Below are positions 39,666 to 51,599 of a DNA stretch of 64,000 bases, in pieces (within the stretch, counting starts at the first letter, position 1; each line of letters begins with the position of its first letter). A program made the translations under genes and the position numbers. This DNA is from Streptomyces venezuelae (lineage in GTDB: Bacteria > Actinomycetota > Actinomycetes > Streptomycetales > Streptomycetaceae). Under the pieces are notes generated by a model. The model worked only from the letters and a program-made list of their open reading frames with translations. It made no database searches and had not been told where the DNA came from. The DNA is taken from NCBI RefSeq assembly GCF_008642315.1, contig NZ_CP029192.1:2914001-2978000 (forward strand). Direction: 5' to 3'.

Positions 39666-40856
39666 ATGGCCCTGTCCCTGCCCCGCCCGCAACGCGTCGA
39701 CGTACAGATCGCCGCGGCCAGCCTGCTGTGCGGGCTCGCGCTGTGGGCGCTCGGGCTGAACGCGCAGACGGACCGGCCGCTGGGCAGCACCTGGGCGCTG
39801 CTCCCGCTCCTCGTCCTTGCGGGGCTCGAACTGCTGCGCAGCACCAAGCCTCAGTTCGCGCTGGTGATGGCCACGTTCGCGCTGGTGACGGACCAGTTCA
39901 CGGCGGGCAACCTCGCGTCGATCCTGATGTTCACGGACATCATGTACGCGGCCGTGGTGTACGGCTCCCCGGCCGCCGCCCGCCGCATCCCGATCACGTC
40001 GGGCGTCATCACGGTGGCCATGACCGTGGCCTTCCTCGCCTGGTGGCAGGACCCCCAGGCCGTCCTCCTCGGCGTCGCGACCGGCATCGTGGCCTTCACG
40101 CCCGCCGCCACCGGCGTCCTGGTGCGCAACCACCGCGAGGCCACCGCCGCGGCGAAGCTGCGGGCCGAGCAGACCGCGCTGCTCGCCGAGATGGACCGGG
40201 TCCAGGCCGTGGGCGCCGAGCGCGCCAGGATGGCCAGGGAGCTGCACGACATGGTCGCCAACCACCTGTCGGCGATCGCCATCCACTCGACGGCCGCGCT
40301 CTCCCTCGACGATCCGAAGACCAGCAAGGACGCCCTCGCCGTCATCCGCGAGAACAGCGTCGAGGGCCTCGCGGAGATGCGCCGGCTCATCGGCATCCTG
40401 CGCGACCAGACCGGCGACCTGGAGCCCGCGGCCGCGCCCACCCTGGACGGCCTGGCCGCCCTCGTCGCGGGCGCCCGCACCAACGGCCTGGACGTCACGC
40501 TCGACGACGCCCGCGATCCGCAGGGCCCCAAGCTGCCCGCGCCGGTCGAGCTCGCGGCGTACCGCATCGTGCAGGAGTCCCTGACGAACGCCCTCAAGCA
40601 CGCGTCCCCCGGCCTCGTCACCGTGACCCTCACCCAGCGGCCGCGCGCCCTGACCGTCCGCGTGACCTCCCCGTACGGGGACCCCTCGGGGCCGCGCGCC
40701 CCCGGCTCCGGCGCCGGCCTCGTCGGCATGCGCGAGCGCACCGATCTCCTCGGCGGCACCTTCGAATCGGGCCCCGAGAGCACCCCTGACGGCAAGGTGT
40801 GGAGCGTCTTCGCGACCCTGCCCGTCGAACCGGCGGACGAAGGAGCCAAGGAATGA
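39666..40856 (+). CDS. chiS: ChiS-type sensor histidine kinase
   Basis: This 396-residue protein has four to five N-terminal spans (about 12-152) with almost no periplasmic loop. HisKA_3 has His194 in RELHDMVANHLSA, and HATPase_c lacks a strong N box but has VQESLTNALKHA and GAGLVGMRER. This is the NarX/DesK subfamily. ATG 39666 is chosen; GTG 39651 in the same frame cannot be excluded because GGGGG is very close to the ATG. Paired with chiR and followed by chitinase chiC, it matches the ChiS-ChiR system of S. coelicolor. The stop overlaps the chiR start (ATGA). Confidence 0.9.
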   Translation: MALSLPRPQRVDVQIAAASLLCGLALWALGLNAQTDRPLGSTWALLPLLVLAGLELLRSTKPQFALVMATFALVTDQFTAGNLASILMFTDIMYAAVVYGSPAAARRIPITSGVITVAMTVAFLAWWQDPQAVLLGVATGIVAFTPAATGVLVRNHREATAAAKLRAEQTALLAEMDRVQAVGAERARMARELHDMVANHLSAIAIHSTAALSLDDPKTSKDALAVIRENSVEGLAEMRRLIGILRDQTGDLEPAAAPTLDGLAALVAGARTNGLDVTLDDARDPQGPKLPAPVELAAYRIVQESLTNALKHASPGLVTVTLTQRPRALTVRVTSPYGDPSGPRAPGSGAGLVGMRERTDLLGGTFESGPESTPDGKVWSVFATLPVEPADEGAKE

Positions 40857-41503
40857 TCCGGGTACTGGTCGCCGAGGACCAGTCGGCAGTGCGCGCGGGA
40901 CTCGTCCTGATCCTGCGCAGCGCGTCCGACATCGAGGTCGTCGGCGAGGCGGCGGACGGCGAGCAGGCCGTCGTGCTCGCCCGCGAGCTCCGCCCCGACC
41001 TGGTCCTGATGGACGTACAGATGCCGCGCCTGGACGGGGTGTCGGCGACCCGGCAGGTCGTCGCCGAGCAGCTGGCGGACGTGCTCGTCCTGACCACCTT
41101 CGACCTCGACGAGTACGTGTTCGGGGCGCTGCGGGCGGGGGCGTCCGGGTTCCTCCTGAAGAACACGGAGGCGAAGGACCTCATCGAAGGGGTGCGCACG
41201 GTCGCGCGCGGCGAGGGCCTGATCGCGCCTGCCGTCACCCGCCGGCTGATCTCCGAGTTCGCCGCTCCCACGAGAGCCGTACGCGACGAGAACGCGCCGG
41301 ACCCCGCGATCCTGGAGAGCCTCACGCGGCGCGAACGCGAGGTGCTCTCCTGCATCGGTGAGGGTCTGTCGAACGCGGAGATCGCGGCCCGTCTCACGAT
41401 GGCGGAGGCGACGGTGAAGACGCACGTCAGCCGCATGCTGGGCAAGCTGGAACTGCGTAGCCGGGTGCAAGCGGCCGTACTGGCGCAGGAGTTGGGCGTC
41501 TGA
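40853..41503 (+). CDS. chiR: ChiR-type NarL/LuxR response regulator
   Basis: This 216-residue protein has a receiver with Asp54 (VLMDVQMP), the acidic pair ED at 8-9 and Lys in FLLKNTE. The LuxR HTH at about 150-210 has LTRREREVLSCIGEGLSNAE and ATVKTHVSRMLGKLELRSR. It follows chiS with a 4-bp overlap and precedes chiC by 181 bp. In S. coelicolor ChiR activates chiC. The direct repeats at the chiC promoter are good candidates for its binding or for other chitin-response proteins. Confidence 0.93.
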   Translation: MIRVLVAEDQSAVRAGLVLILRSASDIEVVGEAADGEQAVVLARELRPDLVLMDVQMPRLDGVSATRQVVAEQLADVLVLTTFDLDEYVFGALRAGASGFLLKNTEAKDLIEGVRTVARGEGLIAPAVTRRLISEFAAPTRAVRDENAPDPAILESLTRREREVLSCIGEGLSNAEIAARLTMAEATVKTHVSRMLGKLELRSRVQAAVLAQELGV

Positions 41504-41542
41504 AGCGGAACCGGGGGCGCCGGGCCGTCGCGATCCGGCCAA

Positions 41543-41584
41543 TGGTTCAGACCTCTTGACCGCTGGTCCAGACCTTTCTATTCT
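41543..41584 (+). promoter_or_regulatory. chiC promoter with 12-bp chitin direct repeats
   Basis: TGGTTCAGACCT (41543-41554) and TGGTCCAGACCT (41564-41575) flank a -35 TTGACC (41556-41561). A -10 TATTCT (41579-41584) follows at 17 bp spacing. The same 12-bp repeats overlap the -35 of other Streptomyces chitinase promoters and mediate chitin induction and glucose repression. The second copy also resembles half of the DasR responsive element. Confidence 0.85.
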
Positions 41585-41684
41585 CACCGCACTGCGGTGA
41601 GCACTCCCCCACGTGTTCCACGTGCTCACGGGCGGCGCAGGGTCCAAGCCCCTAAGACCCCCGGAACTCACCCGAGGAGCACTC

Positions 41685-43553
41685 GTGCGCTTCACGACGA
41701 ACAGCACTCGCCCGAGACTCAGATTCAGACACAAAGCCGTGGCGGGAGTGACGACCCTGCTTCTCCCGCTCGCCACCCTCGTCGCCCTCGGCGGCCCCGC
41801 CGACGCGGCGCCCGACGCCGCCCCCGAGGCCACCGCCACGTACGCCAAGACCCAGGACTGGGGCAGCGGCTTCGAGGGCAAGTGGACGATCAAGAACACC
41901 GGCACCACCACGCTCAGCTCCTGGAACGTCCAGTGGGACTTCCCCTCCGACACGAAGGTGACCTCGGCCTGGGACGCCACCGTCACCAACTCCGGAACCC
42001 GCTGGACCGGCAAGAACCTCGGCTGGAACGGGACGCTCGCCCCCGGCGCCTCGGTCTCCTTCGGGTTCAACGGCACCGGCCCCGGCGCCCCCTCCAAGTG
42101 CACCCTGAACGGCGGCAGCTGCGACGGCGGCAGCGTCCCCGGCGACAACCCGCCGAGCGCCCCCGGCACCCCGACCGCGTCCGGCATCACCGACACCGGT
42201 GTGAAGCTCGACTGGAAGGCCGCCACCGACGACAAGGGCGTCAAGAACTACGACGTCCTGCGCGACGGAGCGAAGGTCGCCACGGTCACCGGCACCTCGT
42301 ACAGCGACAGCGGTCTGACCGCGGGCACCGACTACTCGTACAGCGTCCAGGCCCGTGACACCGCCGACCAGACGGGTCCTGCCAGCGACGCCGTCAAGGT
42401 CCGCACCACTGGTGGCGGCGGCCCCGACCCCGAGCCCGGCGACAAGGTCAAGCTCGGCTACTTCACCGAGTGGGGCGTCTACCAGCGCAGCTACCACGCG
42501 AAGAACATCGCGTCCTCCGGCTCGGCCGGCAAGATCACGCACATCAACTACAGCTTCGGCAACGTCCAGGGCGGCAAGTGCACCATGGGCGACGCCTACG
42601 CGGCGACCGACAAGGCGTACACCGCCGACCAGTCCGTGGACGGCGTGGCGGACACCTGGGACCAGCCCCTGCGCGGCAACTTCAACCAGCTGCGCAAGCT
42701 CAAGGCCAAGTACCCGAACATCAAGATCCTCTGGTCCTTCGGCGGCTGGACCTGGTCCGGCGGCTTCACCGACGCCATGAAGAACCCGGCGGCCTTCGCC
42801 AAGTCCTGCCACGACCTGGTCGAGGACCCGCGCTGGGCCGACGTCTTCGACGGCATCGACCTGGACTGGGAGTACCCGAACGCGTGCGGTCTGTCCTGTG
42901 ACACCAGCGGCCCCGCCGTCTTCAAGACCATGATGCAGGCGTTCCGCAACGAGTTCGGCTCCAAGAACCTCGTCACGGCCGCGATCACCGCGGACGGCTC
43001 CAGCGGCGGCAAGATCGACGCGGCCGACTACGGCGGCGCCTCGCAGTACGCCGACTGGTACAACGTGATGACGTACGACTTCTTCGGCGCGTGGGCGGCG
43101 AAGGGCCCGACGGCCCCGCACTCCCCGCTCACGTCCTACCCGGGCATCCCGCAGGACGGCTTCAACTCCGCGGCCGCGATATCCAAGCTCAAGGCCAAGG
43201 GCGTGCCGTCGGCCAAGCTCCTGCTCGGCATCGGCTTCTACGGCCGCGGCTGGACCGGCGTCACCCAGAAGGAGCCGGGCGGCACGGCGACGGGGGCGGC
43301 GCCCGGCACGTACGAGGCGGGCATCGAGGACTACAAGGTCCTCAGGAACTCCTGCCCGTCCAACGGCACGATCGCGGGTACGGCGTACGCCCACTGCGGC
43401 ACGAACTGGTGGTCCTACGACACGCCCGCGACCGTCAAGTCCAAGATGGCCTGGGCCAAGGACCAGAAGCTCGGCGGTGCGTTCTTCTGGGAGTTCAGCG
43501 GTGACACGGCCAACGGGGAGTTGGTGTCCGCGATCAACGACGGTCTGAAGTAA
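41685..43553 (+). CDS. chiC: ChiC-type chitinase, CBM2-FnIII-GH18
   Basis: GTG 41685 has GAGGAGC upstream; the product has 622 residues. A basic signal peptide of about 40 residues precedes a CBM2 (about 50-135, with exposed Trp in SSWNVQWDFPS and RWTGKNLGWNG). FnIII follows at about 150-235, then a GH18 catalytic domain with the signature DGIDLDWEYPN containing DxxDxDxE. Other GH18 markers are KILWSFGGWTWS, YNVMTYDFFGAW and a final LGGAFFWEFSGD. It is secreted and cuts chitin internally. It is preceded by the chitin direct repeats and followed by a strong terminator. Confidence 0.96.
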   Translation: MRFTTNSTRPRLRFRHKAVAGVTTLLLPLATLVALGGPADAAPDAAPEATATYAKTQDWGSGFEGKWTIKNTGTTTLSSWNVQWDFPSDTKVTSAWDATVTNSGTRWTGKNLGWNGTLAPGASVSFGFNGTGPGAPSKCTLNGGSCDGGSVPGDNPPSAPGTPTASGITDTGVKLDWKAATDDKGVKNYDVLRDGAKVATVTGTSYSDSGLTAGTDYSYSVQARDTADQTGPASDAVKVRTTGGGGPDPEPGDKVKLGYFTEWGVYQRSYHAKNIASSGSAGKITHINYSFGNVQGGKCTMGDAYAATDKAYTADQSVDGVADTWDQPLRGNFNQLRKLKAKYPNIKILWSFGGWTWSGGFTDAMKNPAAFAKSCHDLVEDPRWADVFDGIDLDWEYPNACGLSCDTSGPAVFKTMMQAFRNEFGSKNLVTAAITADGSSGGKIDAADYGGASQYADWYNVMTYDFFGAWAAKGPTAPHSPLTSYPGIPQDGFNSAAAISKLKAKGVPSAKLLLGIGFYGRGWTGVTQKEPGGTATGAAPGTYEAGIEDYKVLRNSCPSNGTIAGTAYAHCGTNWWSYDTPATVKSKMAWAKDQKLGGAFFWEFSGDTANGELVSAINDGLK

Positions 43554-43570
43554 CCGTCCCCAGTACGCAG

Positions 43571-43610
43571 CCGGGAAGACAAGATCGCCCCTTGTCTTCC
43601 CGGCTTCTTC
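43571..43610 (+). terminator. Terminator of chiC
   Basis: CCGGGAAGACAAG (43571-43583), a 7-base loop and CTTGTCTTCCCGG (43591-43603) form a perfect 13-bp stem followed by CTTCTTC. It lies 17 bp after the chiC stop. Confidence 0.88.
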
Positions 43611-43630
43611 ATGCGGTACGAGACCTCTGG

Positions 43631-44080
43631 CTAGGCCACATTGACGCGCTGGCCCGGCGGGGCCGCCTCCAGCCACGCCAGGAATCCCGTCAGGGCGTCC
43701 TCGCTCATCGCCAGTTCCAGGCGGGCGCCGCGGTGGAGGCAGCCGAGGACGATCGCGTCGGAGAGCAGGGCCAGCTCCTCCTCACCGTCCGGGGCACGGC
43801 GGTCCACGACCTCGATGGACGAGCGCTCGAGAACCCGGCGCGGCCGGGGAGCGTAGGAGAAGACGCGGAACCACTCGACGCGGTCACCGTTGTAGCGGGC
43901 GACCCCGTACCCCCAGCCTTTGCCGGAGGTGTCGCCCTTGTCGGGCGCGTTCCACCGCAGGCTGCAGTCGAAGGTGCCGCCGGAACGCTGGATGAGCCGG
44001 CGCCGCAGGCCGAAGACGAAGAGCCCCACCAACACCAGCACGATCAAAGCAAGTCCGCACACGAGCAGAGTGAGGATCAT
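43631..44080 (-). CDS. DUF2550 membrane-anchored protein
   Basis: This 149-residue protein starts at ATG 44080 behind GAGGAGG; GTG 44086 is also possible. One N-terminal membrane span (about 2-24) is followed by a cytoplasmic basic patch and GGTFDCSLRW, the hallmark of DUF2550. Further motifs are WGYGVARYNGDRVEWFRVFS and PGQRVNVA at the C-terminus. The family lies next to atpC in Actinobacteria and has no known function. It follows the atp operon on the same strand but is separated by a large hairpin, so its expression may be independent. Confidence 0.88.
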   Translation of the reverse strand: MILTLLVCGLALIVLVLVGLFVFGLRRRLIQRSGGTFDCSLRWNAPDKGDTSGKGWGYGVARYNGDRVEWFRVFSYAPRPRRVLERSSIEVVDRRAPDGEEELALLSDAIVLGCLHRGARLELAMSEDALTGFLAWLEAAPPGQRVNVA

Positions 44081-44152
44081 CGGCACCGACCTCCTCGCCT
44101 CTACCGTCGGCCGAAGGGCCGACAACGGACCAATACATTGCACCCGCATTGC

Positions 44153-44201
44153 CTCAGCCGCGACCCGGTCCGGATTGTTCCCGGACCTGGCCGCGGCTGA
44201 G
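44153..44201 (-). terminator. Hairpin after the atp operon
   Basis: Outer arms CTCAGCCGCG (44153-44162) and CGCGGCTGAG (44192-44201) enclose inner arms GGTCCGG (44167-44173) and CCGGACC (44181-44187). It lies 24 bp beyond the atpC stop. There is no U-tract, which is common for Streptomyces terminators. Confidence 0.6.
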
Positions 44202-44224
44202 TCACGTTACGCCGCGCGCTGGGG

Positions 44225-44599
44225 TCAGCGCGCCGCCACCGCACGCAGTCGGACGTCGGCGCGACGCTCGGCCGAGGCGTCGGCCTCGCCCTTCGCGCGC
44301 TCCAGCGCCCGCTCCGCACGCTTGACGTCGATCTCGTCGGACAGCTCCGCGATCTCGGCCAGCAGCGACAGCTTGTCGTCCGCGAAGGAGATGAATCCTC
44401 CGTGGACAGCGGCCACGACCGTGCCGCCGTCACTCGTACGAATGGTCACCGGGCCCGATTCCAGCACACCGAGCAGCGGCTGGTGACCGGGCATGACGCC
44501 GATGTCGCCGGACGTGGTGCGCGCGACGACCAGGGTGGCCTCACCGGACCAGACACTGCGGTCCGCTGCGACCAGCTCGACATGCAGCTCAGCAGCCAA
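44225..44599 (-). CDS. atpC: F1 ATP synthase epsilon subunit
   Basis: This 124-residue protein has the N-terminal beta-barrel beginning MAAELHVELVAADRSVWSGE and containing GDIGVMPGHQPLL. A shortened C-terminal helical hairpin follows (RAERALERAKGEADASAE). Epsilon couples F1 rotation to the c-ring and inhibits ATP hydrolysis. It is last in the operon. The 132-bp gap after atpD contains two stem-loops, which is unusual within this otherwise tight operon. Confidence 0.96.
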   Translation of the reverse strand: MAAELHVELVAADRSVWSGEATLVVARTTSGDIGVMPGHQPLLGVLESGPVTIRTSDGGTVVAAVHGGFISFADDKLSLLAEIAELSDEIDVKRAERALERAKGEADASAERRADVRLRAVAAR

Positions 44600-44618
44600 G
44601 GGTGGCTCCTCGGGTCAC

Positions 44619-44711
44619 CACCCGGCGGTTCAGCCGGGTGTTGGGTCAAATTCTAGTGGGCGTACGAAGAGGGGCGGGACACGGCCCCTGCGCGGGGTGG
44701 ACCCGCCCCTC
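44619..44711 (-). other. Two stem-loops between atpD and atpC
   Basis: Stem 1: GAGGGGCGGG (44669-44678) pairs with CCCGCCCCTC (44702-44711), with further GGCCCC/GGGG pairing inside. Stem 2: CACCCGGC (44619-44626) pairs with GCCGGGTG (44633-44640), close to the atpC ribosome site. They could stabilise or partly terminate the transcript, or limit epsilon translation. Confidence 0.7.
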
Positions 44712-44731
44712 TCCGGATCGAGCTACCGAGC

Positions 44732-47094
<2,363 letters not shown>

Positions 47095-47115
47095 GAGTCA
47101 GGTCCCTTCCTTACG

Positions 47116-48705
47116 TCACTTGGCAGCGGCGGGGGCGTCCTCGCCGAGAAGCTTCCCGTCCGAGGTCTTGAACTGCTTCTTGAACTTCTCGATGGCGTCG
47201 CCGACGGCCTGCAGGGTGTCGTCCGACATCTTGCCGCCCTCCTTGATGGAGGTCATGAGGCCCTTCTCGCTCTGGTGCAGGTACGAGAGGAGCTCGCTCT
47301 CGAAGCGGCGGATGTCGACGACCGGCACGTCGTCCATGCGACCGGTGGTACCGGCCCACACGGACACGACCTGGTTCTCGGTCGCCATCGGCTCGTACTG
47401 CGGCTGCTTGAGCAGCTCGACCATGCGCTGGCCGCGCTCGAGCTGGGCCTTCGACGCGGCGTCCAGGTCGGAACCGAAGGCGGCGAACGCCTCGAGCTCA
47501 CGGAACTGGGCGAGGTCCACGCGGAGACGACCCGAGACCTGCTTCATCGCCTTGTGCTGGGCGGAACCACCGACACGGGAGACGGAGATACCGACGTTCA
47601 GCGCGGGGCGCTGACCGGCGTTGAAGAGGTCCGACTCCAGGAAGCACTGGCCGTCGGTGATGGAGATGACGTTGGTCGGGATGAACGCCGACACGTCGTT
47701 CGCCTTCGTCTCGACGATCGGCAGACCCGTCATCGAGCCCTTGCCCAGCTCGTCCGAGAGCTTCGCGCAGCGCTCGAGCAGACGCGAGTGGACGTAGAAG
47801 ACGTCACCCGGGTAGGCCTCGCGCCCCGGCGGGCGGCGGAGCAGCAGGGACACGGCGCGGTAGGCGTCGGCCTGCTTCGAGAGGTCGTCGAAGATGATGA
47901 GGACGTGCTTGCCCTCGTACATCCACTGCTGGCCGATGGCCGAGCCGGTGTAGGGCGCCAGGTACTTGAAGCCCGCCGGGTCGGACGCCGGGGCGGCGAC
48001 GATGGTCGTGTACTCCAGCGCGCCGGCCTCTTCGAGGGCACCGCGCACGGAGGCGATGGTGGAGCCCTTCTGACCGATGGCGACGTAGATGCAGCGCACC
48101 TGCTTGTTCACGTCGCCGGTGCGCCAGTTGTCGCGCTGGTTGATGATCGTGTCGACGGCCAGGGCGGTCTTGCCGGTCTGGCGGTCACCAATGATCAGCT
48201 GACGCTGGCCGCGGCCGATCGGGGTCATCGCGTCGACGGCCTTGTAGCCGGTCTCCATCGGCTCGTGCACCGACTTGCGCTGCATGACCGTGGGGGCCTG
48301 CAGCTCGAGGGCGCGACGTCCGCTGGTCTCGATCTCGCCGAGGCCGTCGATCGGGTTGCCGAGCGGGTCGACGACGCGGCCGAGGTAGCCCTCGCCCACG
48401 GCGACCGACAGCACCTCGCCGGTACGGGTGACCGACTGGCCTTCCTCGATACCGCTGAACTCACCGAGGACGATCGAACCGATCTCGCGCTCTTCCAGGT
48501 TCAGCGCGAGACCGAGGGTCCCGTCCTCGAACTTCAGCAGCTCGTTGGCCATGGCCGAGGGCAGGCCCTCGACCTTCGCGATGCCGTCGCCGGCAAGGGT
48601 GACCGTACCGACCTCCTCGCGCGAGGCCGCGTCCGGCTTGTACGCCTGGACAAAGTTCTCCAGCGCGTCCCGGATCTCCTCCGGCCGGATCGTGAGCTCC
48701 GCCAT
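47116..48705 (-). CDS. atpA: F1 ATP synthase alpha subunit
   Basis: ATG 48705 ([18 protein letters not shown]) is chosen over the longer open frame because of AGGGA upstream and family length. The product has 529 residues. The regulatory nucleotide site has Walker [25 protein letters not shown] segments and the Arg finger region [14 protein letters not shown] are present. The C-terminus has a short extension. The 112-bp gap to atpH has a small hairpin and no gene. Confidence 0.97.
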   Translation of the reverse strand: MAELTIRPEEIRDALENFVQAYKPDAASREEVGTVTLAGDGIAKVEGLPSAMANELLKFEDGTLGLALNLEEREIGSIVLGEFSGIEEGQSVTRTGEVLSVAVGEGYLGRVVDPLGNPIDGLGEIETSGRRALELQAPTVMQRKSVHEPMETGYKAVDAMTPIGRGQRQLIIGDRQTGKTALAVDTIINQRDNWRTGDVNKQVRCIYVAIGQKGSTIASVRGALEEAGALEYTTIVAAPASDPAGFKYLAPYTGSAIGQQWMYEGKHVLIIFDDLSKQADAYRAVSLLLRRPPGREAYPGDVFYVHSRLLERCAKLSDELGKGSMTGLPIVETKANDVSAFIPTNVISITDGQCFLESDLFNAGQRPALNVGISVSRVGGSAQHKAMKQVSGRLRVDLAQFRELEAFAAFGSDLDAASKAQLERGQRMVELLKQPQYEPMATENQVVSVWAGTTGRMDDVPVVDIRRFESELLSYLHQSEKGLMTSIKEGGKMSDDTLQAVGDAIEKFKKQFKTSDGKLLGEDAPAAAK

Positions 48706-48817
48706 CTGGGTTCCCTGCTCTCCTTGTTGGGCCCGAAGTTTTCTTGGGGGGTCTGGGGTCAGCCCCCAGGAATCCTCTGCACGGCCCAACTAGGGCCGTA
48801 GGTCGTGCTTTGTTGCT

Positions 48818-49642
48818 TTACTGGCCGGCCACGCGGCGGCCGGCTTCCTCGATGCGGTCCGCGATGGAGCCGTTGATGACCTCGTCGCCCACCTGGACCG
48901 TGATCCCGCCGAGGACCGTGGGGTCCACGTCGAGGTTCAGGTGCATCGGACGTCCGTACACCTTGGCCAGGGCGGCGCCGAGACGCTCCTTCTGCCGGTC
49001 CGAGAGCGGAACGGCGGAAGTGACGACGGCGACCATCCGGTTGCGGCGGTCGGCGGCCAGCTTGGAGAGGGACACGATGCCCTCTTCCAGGCTACGTCCA
49101 CGCGGCGCGGTCACCAGGCGCTCGACGAGACGCTCCGTGACGTCCTCGGCGCGGCCGCCGAGCAGGCTGCGCAGCAGCTCGCTCTTGGCCGTGCCGGTCG
49201 CGGCGCGGTCGGTCAGCGCGGCACGCAGTGCGGTGTTGGACGAGACGATCCGGCTGAACCGGAAGAGCTCGTCCTCGACGTTGTCCAGGGCGCCGGACTT
49301 CTGCGCACCGGTCAGGTCGGCGAGGTCGGCGAGCTCCTCGAGGGCGTCCACGAGGTCACGCGACTGCGACCAGCGCGAGCGCACCATGCCGGCCACCAGG
49401 TCGGCGGTCGCGCCGCCCACCTGTCCGGAGAGCAGGCGTCCCGCGAGCTCGGCCTTGGCCTCGCCCGACTGCGCCGGGTCGGTCAGGACCCGACGCAGCG
49501 AGACCTCACGGCTGAACAGCGCGGTGACCGCGGCGAGCTCGTCGGCGAGCTGCTTCGGGTCGACCGAGGTGCTGTCCGTCAGCGCGTCGAGGCGCTCGCG
49601 CGCGGCGGCCAGGGCCTCGCGGCTAGCTCCGTGCGCTGTCAT
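48818..49642 (-). CDS. atpH: F1 ATP synthase delta subunit
   Basis: This 274-residue protein is longer than the E. coli subunit, as is usual in Actinobacteria, with an N-terminal helical extension (MTAHGASREALAAARERLD). It ends LNLDVDPTVLGGITVQVGDEVINGS, the conserved C-terminal beta motif of delta/OSCP. It forms the peripheral stalk joint with the b subunit. Its start overlaps the atpF stop by 4 bp. Confidence 0.95.
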   Translation of the reverse strand: MTAHGASREALAAARERLDALTDSTSVDPKQLADELAAVTALFSREVSLRRVLTDPAQSGEAKAELAGRLLSGQVGGATADLVAGMVRSRWSQSRDLVDALEELADLADLTGAQKSGALDNVEDELFRFSRIVSSNTALRAALTDRAATGTAKSELLRSLLGGRAEDVTERLVERLVTAPRGRSLEEGIVSLSKLAADRRNRMVAVVTSAVPLSDRQKERLGAALAKVYGRPMHLNLDVDPTVLGGITVQVGDEVINGSIADRIEEAGRRVAGQ

Positions 49643-50193
49643 CGAGCGGCCTCGGCCTTCTCCTCGAGCTCGTCGAGGAAGCGGTCGATCGTGCGGCTCT
49701 GCCGGGCGTGGTCCTCGAGGGACTCGCCGACGAGCTTGCCGGCCAGGTCGGTGGCCAGCTGGCCCACGTCCTGACGCAGCGACTGCGCGGCGGCCTTGCG
49801 GTCGGCCTCGATCTGCGCGTGACCGGCGGCGACGATCTCCTCGCGCTGACGCTGGCCCTCGGCCCGCATCTCGGCGATGAGCGTGGCGCCCTGCTCCTGC
49901 GCCTCCTGGCGCAGACGCGCGGCCTCGTGCCGGGCCTCGGCGAGCTGAGCCTTGTACTGCTCAAGAACGCTCTGGGCCTCGGTCTGAGCGGCCTCGGCCT
50001 TCTCGATACCGCCTTCGATCGCCTCCCGGCGCTCTTCCAGAACCTTGTTGATGTTCGGGAGGAGCTTCTTCCAGAAGAAGAAGAAGACGATGGCGAAGGC
50101 GATGGCGCCGACGAGCAGCTCGGGACCGGGCGGAATGAGCGGGTTCTGCTCCTCCGCGTGCTCGGCCGCCAGCTGTACCAGGTTGGCGATCAC
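49639..50193 (-). CDS. atpF: Fo ATP synthase b subunit
   Basis: This 184-residue protein has one N-terminal membrane helix (about 25-45, AIAFAIVFFFFWKKLLP). A long polar helix follows (EERREAIEGGIEKAEAAQTE) that dimerises as the peripheral stator. GTG 50193 is the start, with a weak ribosome site. It lies 41 bp after atpE and overlaps atpH. Confidence 0.95.
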   Translation of the reverse strand: MIANLVQLAAEHAEEQNPLIPPGPELLVGAIAFAIVFFFFWKKLLPNINKVLEERREAIEGGIEKAEAAQTEAQSVLEQYKAQLAEARHEAARLRQEAQEQGATLIAEMRAEGQRQREEIVAAGHAQIEADRKAAAQSLRQDVGQLATDLAGKLVGESLEDHARQSRTIDRFLDELEEKAEAAR

Positions 50194-50234
50194 ATCATTG
50201 CCTTTCGTCGAACGGGACTAATCGTCTCGGGCGA

Positions 50235-50531
<297 letters not shown>

Positions 50532-50552
50532 TTAGGGGGTTGCGTAGGGCGA

Positions 50553-51371
50553 TCAGTGGTGCTCGGCCAGAGCGCCCTGGATGTACGAGCAGGCAAGGAG
50601 TACGAAGACGTACGCCTGGACGGCCTGCACGAAAAGCTCGAAGAGGATCATCGCCATGGTCATCACGAAGGAGACACCGGCGGCCGGAATCATCCAGCTG
50701 TTCAGCAGGTACCAGGAGGCGACGGTGAACATCACCAGCATCAGGTGACCGGCGAACATGTTGGCGAAGAGTCGCACGGCGTGCGTGAAGGGGCGCACCA
50801 GCAGGTTCGAGAAGAACTCGATGAACGACACGAGCCACTTGATCGGGCCGAGCGAGTTGTCGAAACCGGTGATGTTCTTCCAGCCGCCCACGAAGCCGTG
50901 CTTCTTGAAGGTGAGGGGCACCCAGACCAGATAGACGACCGCCGCGAGCACCGCCGGGTAGGCGATGATCGACGAGACCGGGAACTGGGTCAGCGGGATC
51001 ACGGACCAGATGTTCATGATCCAGATGAAGAAGAACAGCGAGACCATGAGCGGGACGTACTTCTCGCCGTCCTTCTTGCCCATCGTCTCGTAGACGATCC
51101 CGCGGCGTACGAAGTCGTAGCCGGCCTCGCCCATCATCTGCAGCTTGCCCGGGACCAACTTGGCCTTGCCGAACGCCACGTAGAAGAAGGTGACGACGAC
51201 GAGCGTGGTCATCAGGGCGAGCAGCATGACCTTGTTGAACTCGAACCCGCCGACGGTGAACATCGGCTTGAAGAGGAACGAGTGCAGGCCCGGAGCCGGG
51301 AAGCCACAGCCGTTGTCGGACATGATCCGACAGCTCCAGTCAAAGGCGAGCTCAGTTTGGTCAGCACTCAC
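50553..51371 (-). CDS. atpB: Fo ATP synthase a subunit
   Basis: GTG 51371 with GGAG upstream gives 272 residues, with MSADQTELAFDWS in place of a longer unsupported extension. It has five to six spans. The key Arg is in helix 4 near FTHAVRLFANMFAGHLML, the half-channel helix, and helix 5 has ELFVQAVQAYVFVLLACSYI. The N-terminal CGFPAPGLHSFLFKP is typical of Streptomyces. It lies 229 bp after atpI, with only non-coding sequence between (51372-51599). Confidence 0.96.
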   Translation of the reverse strand: MSADQTELAFDWSCRIMSDNGCGFPAPGLHSFLFKPMFTVGGFEFNKVMLLALMTTLVVVTFFYVAFGKAKLVPGKLQMMGEAGYDFVRRGIVYETMGKKDGEKYVPLMVSLFFFIWIMNIWSVIPLTQFPVSSIIAYPAVLAAVVYLVWVPLTFKKHGFVGGWKNITGFDNSLGPIKWLVSFIEFFSNLLVRPFTHAVRLFANMFAGHLMLVMFTVASWYLLNSWMIPAAGVSFVMTMAMILFELFVQAVQAYVFVLLACSYIQGALAEHH

Positions 51372-51599
51372 CGCGGGCTCCTTCGGCGTGACGCATAGGT
51401 ACGGCAACCTCGTTGTCGTGTCGGCGCGGCGCGCGGCCGCGGGTCGGCACCGGACTGGTGTTTCGGAAGTGTGAGCGGCATTCAGGCATCGAGCCTCGCG
51501 ATTGTGCAGGCGTCAGCTCAGATGCCCGCGCCCGCAGTGCCGCAGTTGGCACCGGACGATAGCAGCATCTCGAACGGCCATTTATCCCGCCCCTACCCT

